From: Burkholderiales bacterium
GTDB lineage: Bacteria > Pseudomonadota > Gammaproteobacteria > Burkholderiales > Burkholderiaceae_C
DNA: 64,000 nucleotides
Direction: 5' to 3'
Assembly (NCBI GenBank): GCA_013044035.1
Contig: JABEVE010000004.1
Location: 133,588-197,587 of the forward strand
A model generated the notes under the pieces. That model was not told where the DNA came from. It saw nothing but the letters and a program-made list of their open reading frames with translations, and searched no databases. How positions within the stretch are numbered: the stretch's first letter is position 1; each line of letters opens with the position of its first letter. Of this stretch, positions 40,619 to 49,922 are shown piece by piece. Made by a program: the position numbers and the translations under genes.

Positions 40619-43231
40619 TCAGGCTTCGTCGCTGGAATCCTGCCGCGGCTCGGCGTCAGACTCCAAACCGGGTTCGACCTCGATCACCTGGGCGTCCGAC
40701 TCCGCCACGCGTTGCACGCCGATGAGTTGTGCCTTGTCGTCTAGGGCGATGAGGGTAACGCCCTGGGTGGCACGGCCAAGCTCGCGGATCTCGGCCACGC
40801 GGGTGCGCACCAGAACACCGGTGTCGGTGATGAGCATGATCTCGTCTTCCGCGCGCACCAGGCAGGCTGCGACGACCTTACCGTTGCGCTCGCTGGTCTG
40901 GATGGCAATCATGCCCTTGGTGCCGCGACCGTGGCGGGTGTACTCGACGATGGATGTGCGCTTGCCAAAGCCGTTTTCCGTGGCCGTCAGCACGCTTTGA
41001 CTCTCATCTTCGGCCACGAGCATGGCGATGACGCTCTGGTTGTCTTCGAGGCTCATCCCACGCACGCCGCGGGCTTCGCGGCCCATGGGGCGAACGTCAT
41101 TTTCGTCGAAGCGCACGGCCTTGCCGGAGTCGGAAAACAGCATCACGTCGTGCTGGCCGTCGGTGATGGCCACGCCCACGAGGTAGTCGTCATCGTCCAA
41201 CCCGCAGGCAATGATGCCAGCGGTACGGCGGTTGGCGAAAGCTGACAGCGGGGTCTTCTTGACCGTGCCGCGCGCCGTTGCCATGAAGACGAAATGATCC
41301 TCGTCGAACGCCTTCACTGGCAGCACGGCCGTGATTTTTTCGCCCTCCGCCAGCGGGAATAAGTTCACCAGCGGCCTGCCGCGCGAGCCGCGACCGCCCT
41401 GGGGTGCTTCATACACCTTCATCCAATACACCCGGCCACGATTCGAGAAGCACAACAACATGGCATGGGTGTTGGCGACGAAGAGCTGATCGATCCAGTC
41501 ATCCTCCTTCGTACCGCTGGCCAACTTGCCCCGGCCGCCGCGCCGCTGCGCGCGGTATTCGTCCATGGGTTGGCTCTTGATATAACCGACATGGGAGATG
41601 GTCACCACCATGTCTTGCGGCGTGATCAGGTCTTCGATATCGAGTTCTGTCGCGTTCGGCTCGATGGTCGAGCGGCGGGCATCGTTGAACTCGGCTCTGA
41701 GAGCCGCCAGTTCGTCGGCGATGATCACGGTGATGCGTTCGGGCTTGGCGAGGATGTCCAGCAGGTCTGCGATCTGCGCCATGACACCCTTGTACTCCTG
41801 CACGATCTTGTCCTGCTCCAGACCCGTCAGGCGCTGCAGCCGCATCTGCAGAATTTCCTGCGCCTGCAAGTCTGACAGGCGGTAGCCGACGGGCTTGAGC
41901 CCGTAATGTGGATCGAGATCATCCGGGCGGAAATCATCCGGATTGCCCTCGACCCGTGCGAGCATGGCGCGCGCCTCACCAGGCTCCCACACCTCGGCAA
42001 GGAGACCTTCCTTGGCGATGGGCGGCGTCGGTGCGGCCTTGATCAACTCGATCATGCGGTCGAGGTTGGCCAGGGCAACGGCCAGGCCTTCCAGAACATG
42101 GCCACGTTCGCGCGCGCGACGCAACTCGAACACACTGCGCCGGGTGATCACCTCGCGCCGGTGCTGCAGGAATGCAGCCAGCATTTGCTTGAGGTTGAGC
42201 AGTCTCGGCTGGCCGTCGACCAGGCAGACCATGTTGACGCCGAATGTGTCCTGCAACTGCGTCTGCTTGTACAGCTTGTTGAGCACAACCTCCGCCAGCT
42301 CACCGCGCTTGAGTTCAATCACCACGCGCATGCCGGACTTATCCGATTCGTCCTGGATGTGGCTGATACCCTCCAACTTTTTTTCCTGCACCAACTCGGC
42401 AATGCGCTCGAGCAGGGTGCGCTTGTTCACCTGATAGGGGAGTTCATCGACGATGATGGCCTGGCGCAGGTTGCGGTCGATGTCTTCGACATGGCAGCGT
42501 GCGCGCATCACCACCCGGCCGCGCCCACTGCGGTAGGCGTCGCGCACGCCAGTCAGGCCATAGATGATGCCGGCAGTCGGGAAATCCGGTGCCGGAATGT
42601 GCTGCATGAGTGCTTCCACATCGGCTTGCGGGTGCCGAAGCAGATGCAGGCAGCCGTCGATCAACTCACCCAGGTTATGCGGCGGAATATTGGTGGCCAT
42701 GCCGACCGCAATACCGGCCGAGCCATTGAGCAGCAGATTGGGGATACGTGCCGGCAGGACCAGCGGCTCCTGTTCCGAGCCGTCGTAGTTGGGGCCGAAA
42801 TTGACCGTTTCTTTGTCGATATCGGCCAGCATCTCGTGCGCGATCTTGGCCAGGCGGATTTCGGTATAGCGCATCGCGGCGGCGTTGTCACCGTCCACGG
42901 AGCCGAAGTTGCCCTGGCCGTCGACAAGCATGTAGCGCAGGGAAAAATCCTGCGCCATGCGCACGATGGTGTCGTAGACCGATTGGTCGCCATGCGGGTG
43001 GTATTTACCGATCACGTCGCCGACGATACGGGCCGATTTTTTATAAGGCCGGTTCCAAGAGTTGCTGAGTTCGTGCATGGCAAACAGCACCCGGCGATGC
43101 ACCGGCTTCAGGCCATCACGCACATCCGGGAGGGCGCGCCCGACAATTACGCTCATTGCGTAATCCAGGTAAGAACGGCGCATTTCTTCTTCCAGACTGA
43201 CCGGAAGGGTTTCTTTGGCGTAGGCGGACAT
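40619..43231 (-). CDS. gyrA: DNA gyrase subunit A
   Basis: 870 residues. The breakage-reunion domain has the catalytic tyrosine Y122 (AMRYTEIRL) and the quinolone-resistance region [12 protein letters not shown], where position 83 (E. coli numbering, unshifted) is Gln instead of the usual Ser or Thr; Asp87 is kept. The C-terminal beta-pinwheel holds the GyrA box ([10 protein letters not shown]) and repeats such as [16 protein letters not shown]. Gyrase introduces negative supercoils with GyrB. The [15 protein letters not shown] was chosen over an 18-codon extension. It is first in the long minus-strand run, with an extended -10-like TGCTACCAT (43306-43298, minus) about 70 bp upstream. Confidence 0.97.
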   Translation of the reverse strand: MSAYAKETLPVSLEEEMRRSYLDYAMSVIVGRALPDVRDGLKPVHRRVLFAMHELSNSWNRPYKKSARIVGDVIGKYHPHGDQSVYDTIVRMAQDFSLRYMLVDGQGNFGSVDGDNAAAMRYTEIRLAKIAHEMLADIDKETVNFGPNYDGSEQEPLVLPARIPNLLLNGSAGIAVGMATNIPPHNLGELIDGCLHLLRHPQADVEALMQHIPAPDFPTAGIIYGLTGVRDAYRSGRGRVVMRARCHVEDIDRNLRQAIIVDELPYQVNKRTLLERIAELVQEKKLEGISHIQDESDKSGMRVVIELKRGELAEVVLNKLYKQTQLQDTFGVNMVCLVDGQPRLLNLKQMLAAFLQHRREVITRRSVFELRRARERGHVLEGLAVALANLDRMIELIKAAPTPPIAKEGLLAEVWEPGEARAMLARVEGNPDDFRPDDLDPHYGLKPVGYRLSDLQAQEILQMRLQRLTGLEQDKIVQEYKGVMAQIADLLDILAKPERITVIIADELAALRAEFNDARRSTIEPNATELDIEDLITPQDMVVTISHVGYIKSQPMDEYRAQRRGGRGKLASGTKEDDWIDQLFVANTHAMLLCFSNRGRVYWMKVYEAPQGGRGSRGRPLVNLFPLAEGEKITAVLPVKAFDEDHFVFMATARGTVKKTPLSAFANRRTAGIIACGLDDDDYLVGVAITDGQHDVMLFSDSGKAVRFDENDVRPMGREARGVRGMSLEDNQSVIAMLVAEDESQSVLTATENGFGKRTSIVEYTRHGRGTKGMIAIQTSERNGKVVAACLVRAEDEIMLITDTGVLVRTRVAEIRELGRATQGVTLIALDDKAQLIGVQRVAESDAQVIEVEPGLESDAEPRQDSSDEA

Positions 43232-43533
43232 TCGGGACCCAGTGCGGGGCACTGCTGCGGGTTTGCATGAGCAGTGCGATCTCAAATCAAGCCTTCAATG
43301 GTAGCAGCGCGGTTTAAAGCTGAATCAGCAACAGCGCACTCTCGAATCCTGCCGCTGGCGGCTAGGGCATCGCACAGGTGATGTCCACAATTGTCATCGC
43401 GCTCATGGGGCCATGTGGCAGAATTGACACGGCTGATGACTGATCCCGGCGCGGGTCTGTAACTCAAAGGCTTGACGCTCTATGATGTCTGTATAACATT
43501 GATTGCGGTCCTTACTTTTGAGAGGAAAGAACG
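43232..43533. other. Divergent intergenic region between gyrA and the ompA-like gene
   Basis: About 300 bp holding both promoters. For gyrA (minus) the best candidate is the extended -10 TGCTACCAT at 43306-43298. For the OmpA gene see the separate entry. No gene, tRNA or clear operator was seen in between. Confidence 0.5.
43472..43499 (+). promoter_or_regulatory. Putative sigma70 promoter of the OmpA-family gene
   Basis: TTGACG at 43472-43477 and TAACAT at 43494-43499 are spaced by 16 bp; the overlapping TATAAC would give a 14 bp spacer. A strong ribosome site (GAGAGGAAAG) precedes the ATG at 43534. Confidence 0.5.
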
Positions 43534-44226
43534 ATGATTAAAGCCAACAAATTCGCAAAACTCCTGGTCGTGACGGCGCTTGCCGCCACAGCGAGCACGG
43601 TTGCCTTCGCTCAAGACGCCAAAACCATCAACAACTGGCAGGATCCGTTTGGCCTGGTCTGGAAAAATGGGGATAACACCCTGTGCTGGCGTGACAATTT
43701 CTGGACTCCGGCAACTGCTGCCGTGGGCTGCGATGGCGCCATTGTTGCCAAGGCTGTTGAACCTCCGCCTGCGCCCGCTCCGGCCCCTGCCCCGGCTCCA
43801 GCGCCGGCACCTGTGCCCGTTCCGGTTCCTGTGCCCGTGAGCGAGAAAGTCACCTATTCAGCTGACGCCTTCTTCCAGTTCAACAAGGCAGTCTTGCAGC
43901 CTGCTGGTCAACAATCGCTCGACGATCTGGCTGAGAAGATCAAGGCCATCAACCTGGAAACCGTCATCTCCACGGGTTACACCGACAGTTTCGGCAGTGT
44001 TGCCTACAACCAGAAGCTGTCGCTGCGTCGTGCCGAGGCCGTCAAGGCGTATCTGGTGAGCAAGGGCATTCCCGCTGACAAGATCTACATCGAAGGTAAA
44101 GGGAAGACAGACTTCCGTGTCGACCCCAAGAGCTGCAAGGGAACCTTTAAGAAACAGGTCGAGTGTCAGGCGCCCAACCGCCGCGCTGTGGTCGAGATTG
44201 TTGGTTCACGCACCGTGACCAAGTAA
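43534..44226 (+). CDS. OmpA family outer-membrane/peptidoglycan-binding protein
   Basis: 230 residues. A signal peptide (MIKANKFAKLLVVTALAATASTVAFA) is followed by a short domain with WRDNFWTPATAAVGCDGA, a Pro-Ala/Pro-Val linker (about residues 76-102), and an OmpA C-terminal domain (about 110-228) with FFQFNKAVLQPAGQQSLDDL, the peptidoglycan-binding TGYTDSFGSVAYNQKLSLRRAEAV and NRRAVVEI. It lacks the eight-stranded barrel of E. coli OmpA, so it is anchored or periplasmic. A strong ribosome site and promoter suggest high expression. Such genes between gyrA and ubiG are typical of Burkholderiales. A clear terminator follows. Confidence 0.9.
   Translation: MIKANKFAKLLVVTALAATASTVAFAQDAKTINNWQDPFGLVWKNGDNTLCWRDNFWTPATAAVGCDGAIVAKAVEPPPAPAPAPAPAPAPAPVPVPVPVPVSEKVTYSADAFFQFNKAVLQPAGQQSLDDLAEKIKAINLETVISTGYTDSFGSVAYNQKLSLRRAEAVKAYLVSKGIPADKIYIEGKGKTDFRVDPKSCKGTFKKQVECQAPNRRAVVEIVGSRTVTK
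43763..43840 (+). repeat. Proline-rich low-complexity tract in the OmpA-like gene
   Basis: Imperfect 6 bp repeats of the kind GCNCCN/GTNCCN encode alternating Pro-Ala then Pro-Val residues. They form the flexible linker before the peptidoglycan-binding domain and could change length by slippage. Confidence 0.75.
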
Positions 44227-44251
44227 GCCAGGCCCATTTCGGTTCAAAATA

Positions 44252-44275
44252 CCCCGCTTCGGCGGGGTTTTTTTT
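44252..44275 (+). terminator. Rho-independent terminator after the OmpA-family gene
   Basis: CCCCGC-TTCG-GCGGGG: a perfect 6 bp stem with a UUCG tetraloop, followed by eight T, 25 bp after the stop codon. Confidence 0.95.
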
Positions 44276-44338
44276 GGGCTGTGCGCCTAGCATAGGGCGC
44301 TAACGGCCGTTGTTGGGCATGGTCAGAGGACATCAAAC

Positions 44339-45034
44339 ATGAATGCTGAAGCTGCGGAACTGAAAAAATTCGGAGATGCGGCGCATCGCTGGTGGGATTC
44401 GAGTGGCGAGTTCAAGCCGTTGCATGACATCAACCCGGTGCGGCTGGCATGGATGCGGGGTCATGCCAGTTTGTCTGGCCAACGCGTGCTGGATATTGGC
44501 TGTGGCGGCGGCATACTCAGCGAGTCGATGGCCATGGCCGGAGCGCTGGTCACCGGGATCGATCTGGCGGAGAAGGCGCTCAAGGTGGCGGGTCTTCACG
44601 CGCTGCAATCCGGCCTGTCCGTGGATTACAGGTTGATCTCCGCCGAGCAACTCGCGTCAGAGCTAAAAGGAGCATTGGACGTGGTCTGCTGCATGGAAAT
44701 GCTGGAGCACGTCCCGAATCCAGCCTCGGTCGTACAAGCCGCAGCAACGCTGGTGCGTCCAGGTGGCTGGGTCTTTTTCTCGACCATCAATCGCAATGCC
44801 AAGGCTTTCGTCATGGCCATTCTGGGTGCTGAATATCTTTTACACCTGCTCCCCAGAGGCACCCATTCCTATGCCAAATTCATCCGGCCCAGCGAGCTTG
44901 CGAGCTGGGCTCGGAACTCGGGCCTGGAGCCCGTTGAATTCAAGGGATTGGAATTCAACTTGCTAGACCGGACGTTTCGCCTCGGCACGGATGTCGATGT
45001 GAATTATTTTTTTGCGTGCCGGCGCCCGATATGA
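44339..45034 (+). CDS. ubiG: Ubiquinone biosynthesis O-methyltransferase UbiG
   Basis: A 231-residue class I SAM-dependent methyltransferase. It has the UbiG-specific start ([26 protein letters not shown]), the SAM loop [16 protein letters not shown], the acidic end of strand 2 ([14 protein letters not shown]), [12 protein letters not shown], and [12 protein letters not shown]. It methylates the two hydroxyls made during ubiquinone synthesis. It overlaps gph by 4 bp (ATGA), as in many betaproteobacteria. Confidence 0.96.
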   Translation: MNAEAAELKKFGDAAHRWWDSSGEFKPLHDINPVRLAWMRGHASLSGQRVLDIGCGGGILSESMAMAGALVTGIDLAEKALKVAGLHALQSGLSVDYRLISAEQLASELKGALDVVCCMEMLEHVPNPASVVQAAATLVRPGGWVFFSTINRNAKAFVMAILGAEYLLHLLPRGTHSYAKFIRPSELASWARNSGLEPVEFKGLEFNLLDRTFRLGTDVDVNYFFACRRPI

Positions 45035-45690
45035 CGCCGACATTCCAAGCCGTTTTATTCGATTTGGACGGAACCCTGGCCGATACGGCACCGGACTTAG
45101 CTGCCGCACTCAACCGCATGCGCCGGGATCGAGGCATGGAGGCGTTGCCATTGGCGTCGTTGCGCCCCATGGCTTCCCATGGTGCGCGGGGCCTGATTCA
45201 GATCGGGTTCGCGTTAGGGCCGGATCATGCTGACTATCAATCGTTACGCGAAGAGTTTTTGCGCAATTACGCGCATGACATCTGTATTCATACCCGCCTG
45301 TTCCCCGGTGTTGAATGGGTTCTGCGGCAACTGGTGGATCGGGCTATCCCGTGGGGCATCGTCACCAACAAGGTCGCCACGCTGACGCAACAGCTGTTGG
45401 CCTGCATGTTGCTGCCGTTCCCGCCGGGCTGCGTCGTGAGTGGTGACACGACAGCCAAACCCAAACCTGCACCCGATCCGCTTCTGCATGCATCGGCTCT
45501 GCTCGGCGTGCCAGCCCATCGGTGTCTTTATGTTGGAGATGATGTGCGTGACATACAGGCCGCACATGCAGCCGGCATGGGATCTGTGGCGGCTGCTTAT
45601 GGCTATTGCGGTCACCAGGAACCACACCATTGGGGCGCGCAATTCATTCTGGAAGAGCCCACGCAGCTACTCCAGCTTGGTGTGATCTGA
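45031..45690 (+). CDS. gph: Phosphoglycolate phosphatase (HAD superfamily)
   Basis: 219 residues. HAD motif [11 protein letters not shown] holds the nucleophile and acid/base aspartates, followed by motif II around GIVTNK, the lysine in [10 protein letters not shown], and the metal-binding acidic pair in [18 protein letters not shown] helical cap is inserted after motif I. It removes phosphate from 2-phosphoglycolate, a DNA-repair and oxygenation by-product. Position behind ubiG fits Gph; the related MupP function cannot be excluded. The start ATG overlaps the ubiG stop; an upstream GTG within ubiG is rejected. Confidence 0.88.
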   Translation: MTPTFQAVLFDLDGTLADTAPDLAAALNRMRRDRGMEALPLASLRPMASHGARGLIQIGFALGPDHADYQSLREEFLRNYAHDICIHTRLFPGVEWVLRQLVDRAIPWGIVTNKVATLTQQLLACMLLPFPPGCVVSGDTTAKPKPAPDPLLHASALLGVPAHRCLYVGDDVRDIQAAHAAGMGSVAAAYGYCGHQEPHHWGAQFILEEPTQLLQLGVI

Positions 45691-45693
45691 TCG

Positions 45694-45717
45694 TCCCGAT
45701 GGGCTCGGGAAGTTTTT
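45694..45717 (+). terminator. Likely rho-independent terminator after gph
   Basis: TCCCGA pairs with TCGGGA across a 5 nt loop, followed by AG and five T, starting 4 bp after the gph stop. Confidence 0.65.
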
Positions 45718-45739
45718 GGCATGGCCCGCTCGCCATTCG

Positions 45740-46126
45740 TCAGTCCGTGACGGGAACAATCTGTTTGCCGTAGGGGAACAATGAAAGTTCGGCAAGCTTG
45801 ATGTGTTGAAGCGCAAAGGGTATGCCGATGATGGTGATGGCACAGAGTACGGCCGAGACCAGGTGCCCCAGCGCCAGCCACCATCCGAAGATAATGGCCC
45901 AGATCAGATTGCCCACGGTGGACAAGCCCAAGGCAACGGCACCCTCTGGCTTGTCGATGACGCGCTGGCCGAACGGCCAGAAACTGAACATGCCAATGCG
46001 GCATGCCGCGACTGCCCAGGGAATACCGACGATGGTGATGGCGCAGAGTAGGGCAGCCAACCACCAGGCCAGGCCCATGAAGAAGCCGCCCAGAATCAGC
46101 CAGATGATGTTGCCGATGAGTCGCAT
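45740..46126 (-). CDS. yccF: YccF family inner-membrane protein (DUF307)
   Basis: 128 residues with two copies of a repeated membrane module: GNIIWLILGGFFMGLAWWLAALLCAITIVGIPWAVAACRI and GNLIWAIIFGWWLALGHLVSAVLCAITIIGIPFALQHIKL. The repeated NxIWxIxxGWWLAL...ITIIGIPxAxQ pattern is diagnostic for YccF. Function is unknown. The family start MRLIGNIIWLILGG was chosen; a long upstream frame overlapping modC is a shadow. It reads away from the mod genes and converges on gph. Confidence 0.92.
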   Translation of the reverse strand: MRLIGNIIWLILGGFFMGLAWWLAALLCAITIVGIPWAVAACRIGMFSFWPFGQRVIDKPEGAVALGLSTVGNLIWAIIFGWWLALGHLVSAVLCAITIIGIPFALQHIKLAELSLFPYGKQIVPVTD

Positions 46127-46185
46127 GGTTGGGTTAGGAGTGTGGCGCGCGAGAACCGTACGCTGCAGTCTACCCACCTGATGCA

Positions 46186-47334
46186 TCAGGCTTGCAGCAC
46201 ATGCACGGCTTGTGCCGCAAGGTGCAAGCGAAGCACGTGGCCAGGCGCCAACGGCCACCCCCGCAATTGCCAGGGCAGAGCATAGGCTAGGACATCGAGG
46301 TTGTCGCGCAAGCGACAGCGCAGTTGCACGACCGAAGCCAAGTCGGTGCGATCGACAAGTCGCACCTCGAGTTGGTTCGGACTGTCCGGTGCTGGTTGGC
46401 CTGGAGCGATGAGTTGCAGATCGGCAGCGCGCACGCACAGGCTCACGCGGTCCCCTATTTGCAGAGCGTCGTGCGTATCATCACACAGGGTTTCGATCCA
46501 ACAAGCCTCGGATTCCAATCCAAGGCGTATTCGCACCTTGTCGTCGCCCGGCAAAGACGCAACGACACCCTGCCAGATGTTTTCAACACCCAACAGTTGG
46601 GCCGATCGTAGACCGGCTGGGCGTGAGAACATGGCTGACGCCGGGCCGATTTGCAGCAGTTCGCCCGCATCCATCACCCCCACCAGTTGCCCAAGGGCCA
46701 GGGCCTCGCCCGGATCGTGTGTCACGACGATGGAGGGGGCGGGACAAGCGAGTAAGTGGCGCGCGAGCTCGTCGCGCATGGCTGGCCGCGTTGCTGGGTC
46801 AATGGCCGAGAGTGGCTCATCCAGCAGGACCGCATTCGGGTCGCCAGCCAGGGTTCTCGCCAAGGCCACGCGCTGACGCTCACCGCCGCTCAATTGCCCA
46901 GGACGGCGCGCTGCCAGGTCGCGGAGCTCGAAGCGGTCGAGCAGGGTGTCGAGGTTCTCGCTGGCAAGTCGCCCGAATTGCAGGTTTTGGCCGACTGTCA
47001 AATGCGGAAACAAGGCGTCTGTCTGAAAGAGATAGCCAATGCACCGGGCTTCGGGCGGTGCGCTGGAGCAATCCCGTCCTGCCAACAGAACCTTGCCCGC
47101 CAGCGGTTTCAGGAAGCCGGCAATGGTTTCGAGCAGCGTGGTTTTGCCTGCGCCATTGCCGCCTAGCAGTGCCAAGGTCTGCCCAGGCTCCAGGCGAATG
47201 CTGATGGGCTGGCTGCGGTAGCTGCCCACGGCTGTAACCAGAGCAGCCAACTCGAGTGTCTGCTGTAGGCGTGAGGGCTTTGTCAATTCATCGTGCCGCG
47301 GCAGGTTCGACGCGGCGGTCTGAATGGCGCCCAT
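46186..47334 (-). CDS. ABC transporter ATPase, tungstate/molybdate (ModC/WtpC-like)
   Basis: About 382 residues. Walker A GGNGAGKTT, Q-loop YLFQTDALFPHLTVGQN, signature LSGGERQRVALARTLA, Walker B AVLLDEPLSAID and the H-loop VVTHDPGEAL form a normal importer ATPase. A C-terminal TOBE/OB-like region (LCVRAADLQLIAPGQP, VRLVDRTDLASVVQLRC) follows. It powers the adjacent permease and binding protein. The start is uncertain: ATG 47334 overlaps the permease gene by 47 bp, while TTG 47286 begins 1 bp after its stop. Neither has a Shine-Dalgarno. Metal specificity comes from the neighbouring WtpA-like protein. Confidence 0.8.
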   Translation of the reverse strand: MGAIQTAASNLPRHDELTKPSRLQQTLELAALVTAVGSYRSQPISIRLEPGQTLALLGGNGAGKTTLLETIAGFLKPLAGKVLLAGRDCSSAPPEARCIGYLFQTDALFPHLTVGQNLQFGRLASENLDTLLDRFELRDLAARRPGQLSGGERQRVALARTLAGDPNAVLLDEPLSAIDPATRPAMRDELARHLLACPAPSIVVTHDPGEALALGQLVGVMDAGELLQIGPASAMFSRPAGLRSAQLLGVENIWQGVVASLPGDDKVRIRLGLESEACWIETLCDDTHDALQIGDRVSLCVRAADLQLIAPGQPAPDSPNQLEVRLVDRTDLASVVQLRCRLRDNLDVLAYALPWQLRGWPLAPGHVLRLHLAAQAVHVLQA

Positions 47335-48100
47335 AGGCCAGCAGCCGCAGAGCCCAGAAGAGGCCAAGCACGATGACGAGGAACAGGACCGAGGCTGCCA
47401 CCGATTCGTTCAGGCCGACCTGCAGGAACAGATCATAAATTTTTACGGGTGCTGTCATCGGGTAGTAGGCGAGCAGAACCACGGCAGCGAACTCGCCAAT
47501 CGCACGTGCAAAGCAAAGCGTCAGCCCCGTCATCACACCCCGCCAGGCCAGAGGCATGCTGACACGGCAGAACGTGGTCCAAGGTCCCGCCCCCAAGCTG
47601 CGCGCAGCCTTTTCGATATGCGGGTCGATCGCTTCGAAGCCGACGCGCGCGGCATTCACTGCATAGGGCAGGCCGACATAAGCCATGGCCAACACCACAC
47701 CGGCAAACGTGCCCCAAAACGTCAAGCCGATGCTGGCAGCCATGGGACCCAACCAACCGTTGCGCGAAAACACCAGGAGCAGGGCGATTCCGGCAATGGT
47801 GTGGGGAATGGTGAGCGGCAAATCAACCATGGCTTCGACCACCGCTTTACCGCGAAAGCGCTGGCGAGCCAGCACATAGGCAAGTGGCAAACCGAACAGC
47901 ATGGACAAGAATGTTGCCAGCGCGGCGCCTTCCAGACTCAGCAGAAATGAATTGCGAATGCCGGCGTGCATGGCAGCGTCGCGAAGTTGCCCCAGCGTTG
48001 GCCGCAGGAGCAGTGCCAGCAGTGGCAACGAGATGAAGCCCAGGACCAGGCAACCCGAGAGCCAGAACATCCAGAACATCAAGCCGCGCCGCGATGTCAT
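47288..48100 (-). CDS. ABC transporter permease, tungstate/molybdate (ModB/WtpB-like)
   Basis: 270 residues with about six membrane segments and the permease EAA-like loop GFEAIDPHIEKAARSLGAGPWTTFCRVSMP, the contact to the ATPase. VVEAMVDLPLTIPHTIAGIALLLVF and ARAIGEFAAVVLLAYYP are typical of ModB/CysT-class permeases. It lies between the binding protein gene (68 bp after it) and the ATPase gene. The binding protein identifies the likely cargo as tungstate or molybdate. Confidence 0.88.
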   Translation of the reverse strand: MTSRRGLMFWMFWLSGCLVLGFISLPLLALLLRPTLGQLRDAAMHAGIRNSFLLSLEGAALATFLSMLFGLPLAYVLARQRFRGKAVVEAMVDLPLTIPHTIAGIALLLVFSRNGWLGPMAASIGLTFWGTFAGVVLAMAYVGLPYAVNAARVGFEAIDPHIEKAARSLGAGPWTTFCRVSMPLAWRGVMTGLTLCFARAIGEFAAVVLLAYYPMTAPVKIYDLFLQVGLNESVAASVLFLVIVLGLFWALRLLAYGRHSDRRVEPAAAR

Positions 48101-48168
48101 GAGGGCCTCGATGTTGGCGCCTTACTCCGGAGTTTCGGCCTGGGTGGTGCAAGCGATGACGTCGCTGC

Positions 48169-49140
48169 TCACTGCCCTGGCCATGCAACCGTCATGCTGC
48201 GCAAGGAGGCCGGCATGTGGGCGGCGTTTTGCGCATAGGCCGGGTGCACCGGTGTGAAGCCGTTTTGCGCGATCAACTTCTGGCCTTGAGGGCCGAGCAA
48301 ATAGGCAATGAACGCGGCGGCCAGTTTGGGATGAGGGGCGCTCTTGGGAATCGTCAGTGCATAGACAATGGGCCTTCCAGGCAGTGCGCCGTTGGCCGTT
48401 TCGGCTGTGCTCTTGGCGTAGTCCGCGGCATACTTCGGATCGCTCAGGTTGATCTGCGCCGGCAAGCGCAGTGACTCCAGGTGATGTTGCAGCGCGTCCG
48501 ACTGGTAAATCGCGAGATAGTCGATCTGGCCGAGTTGCAAGGCGGCGATCAGGTCGGTCTCGGTATCGCGCATATTGCTCGTCGGCGCGTTCGCCAATAC
48601 CTTCTGCTCGAGTTGCGGATCATGGTAGTAGCTCGAAGCCAAGTCGAGCATTTGCAGAGTCTGGTAGCCGGAGGGATCGGTATTCGGGTTGGAGCGACCG
48701 ATCTGGACTCCGGGCTGGCTCAAGATTTGATACCAATTGTTGGCGTTGATCGTGCCGGCGTCCTTGCTTTTCGGCGTGTAGACAAAGGTGATGGCATTGC
48801 GCAGAAAGCCGATCGACCAGTCAGCGGTCGCTGTCTGGTCGCCCTTGGCATACATGTATTTGGGGATGACCGAGTAGTCGGCTACCGCCACGACATCCGC
48901 CGGGATGTGCAACTGGGTCACCATTTTGACCATCTTCACGCTGCCGCCGAATTGAGGCTCCACGGTCACGCCGGGGTGCTGCTGCTCGAAGCCTTTTGCC
49001 GCTTCTCTGAAGGTCTTTCCGAGGGTTCCGGCTGCAAGAACACTGAGCGTGGTCGCGCTGGCTTGGGCTGCAGTTCCAAGCGCCAAGGCGCCGAGTAAAG
49101 TGGCGATGATGGTTGTGTGGATCGGCTTGAATTGGTGCAT
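48169..49140 (-). CDS. WtpA-like tungstate/molybdate-binding periplasmic protein
   Basis: 323 residues. A signal peptide (MHQFKPIHTTIIATLLGALALGTAAQASA) precedes a type II binding protein with LSVLAAGTLGKTFREAAKGFEQQHPGV, GSVKMVKMVTQLHIPADVVAVADYSVIPKYM, and GRSNPNTDPSGYQTLQM. These segments resemble the WtpA/archaeal ModA branch more than E. coli ModA (comparison from memory). It captures the oxyanion for the adjacent permease and ATPase. A good ribosome site (GGAG, 7 nt spacing) marks the ATG. Next to mog, a molybdopterin-pathway gene. Confidence 0.87.
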   Translation of the reverse strand: MHQFKPIHTTIIATLLGALALGTAAQASATTLSVLAAGTLGKTFREAAKGFEQQHPGVTVEPQFGGSVKMVKMVTQLHIPADVVAVADYSVIPKYMYAKGDQTATADWSIGFLRNAITFVYTPKSKDAGTINANNWYQILSQPGVQIGRSNPNTDPSGYQTLQMLDLASSYYHDPQLEQKVLANAPTSNMRDTETDLIAALQLGQIDYLAIYQSDALQHHLESLRLPAQINLSDPKYAADYAKSTAETANGALPGRPIVYALTIPKSAPHPKLAAAFIAYLLGPQGQKLIAQNGFTPVHPAYAQNAAHMPASLRSMTVAWPGQ

Positions 49141-49208
49141 GTCGGTCTCCGCGTTTCAGGGGGTTGGTCAACGGCTCAAGCTGGGACTGCGGCCCGCGTT
49201 GTTGCCGG

Positions 49209-49231
49209 CGATAAACATTTTGAGCATATCG
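49209..49231. promoter_or_regulatory. Weak inverted repeat upstream of wtpA-like gene (possible ModE-type operator)
   Basis: CGATA...TATCG half-sites 13 bp apart lie about 70 bp upstream of the binding-protein ATG, in an AT-rich dip. The ModE operator in E. coli is also an AT-rich inverted repeat, but this one has only 5 bp arms, so regulation by ModE is speculative. Confidence 0.25.
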
Positions 49232-49301
49232 TAGTCGCCATTCAGCCCGGTTGCCATGCAAGGTTTTGCGCCGTGAATGCGATCCAAAGGGCGCTATGTG
49301 T

Positions 49302-49922
49302 TTAGCTTTTCGGCCGCTGGGCGGATTTCGGGCGAAAGGCGTCGCATACGGCAGGATCGCATTCCAGATACGGCCCACCGATGAGGTCGACACAATAGGG
49401 CACTGCCGCAAAGACGCCGCGTACCGTCACGGCCTCTTCGGCATTGCGCACGCCCTCGAGCGTCTCGCGGATCGACTTCGGCTGGCCGGGAAGGTTGAGA
49501 ATCAGGCTGGCGTTGCGAATGACCGCGACCTGGCGTGACAAGATCGCCGTGGGAACGAAGTTCAGGCTGATGCGCCGCATTTCCTCGCCGAAACCAGGCA
49601 TGAGTCTGTCGGCGACATCCATCGTGGCCTCCGGTGTGACGTCGCGCACAGCCGGGCCTGTGCCACCCGTGGTCAGCACCAGATGGCAGCCAAGGTCGTC
49701 CACCAGTTCGCGCAAGGTCTGGGAAATTTCCTCGCGCTCGTCGGGAATCAGCCGCTGGGTGAAGCGCAGCGGGTTTCGCAAGGCGCGGCTCAGCCATTCG
49801 CGCAGGGCCGGCAATCCCTGGTCGGCGTAAACACCGCTGGAGGCACGGTCGCTGACCGAAACCAGGCCGATGTGCAGGGCGTCGAAGGCGGCGGTCTGGG
49901 TTTCAGAAGTCGTGGGATTCAT
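49302..49922 (-). CDS. mog: Molybdopterin adenylyltransferase (MogA/MoaB family)
   Basis: 206 residues. The signature TTGGTGPAVRDVTPEAT with the preceding ISQTLRELVDDLGCHLVL, and LNLPGQPKSIRETLEGV, define the MogA/MoaB fold that adenylylates molybdopterin before metal insertion. The N-terminus LHIGLVSVSDRASSGVYADQG fits MogA. The ATG MNPTTSETQ was chosen; a long upstream frame overlapping darP is rejected. It overlaps the darP stop by 20 bp and is followed by the tungstate/molybdate transporter, linking metal uptake to cofactor synthesis. Confidence 0.93.
   Translation of the reverse strand: MNPTTSETQTAAFDALHIGLVSVSDRASSGVYADQGLPALREWLSRALRNPLRFTQRLIPDEREEISQTLRELVDDLGCHLVLTTGGTGPAVRDVTPEATMDVADRLMPGFGEEMRRISLNFVPTAILSRQVAVIRNASLILNLPGQPKSIRETLEGVRNAEEAVTVRGVFAAVPYCVDLIGGPYLECDPAVCDAFRPKSAQRPKS

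Noticed and set aside
41906-43270. Plus-strand frame of 454 codons inside gyrA
   Set aside because: Antisense shadow of a complete, conserved gyrA.
45016-45031. GTG start of gph within ubiG
   Set aside because: The ATG at 45031 gives the usual N-terminus and the common 4 bp ATGA overlap.
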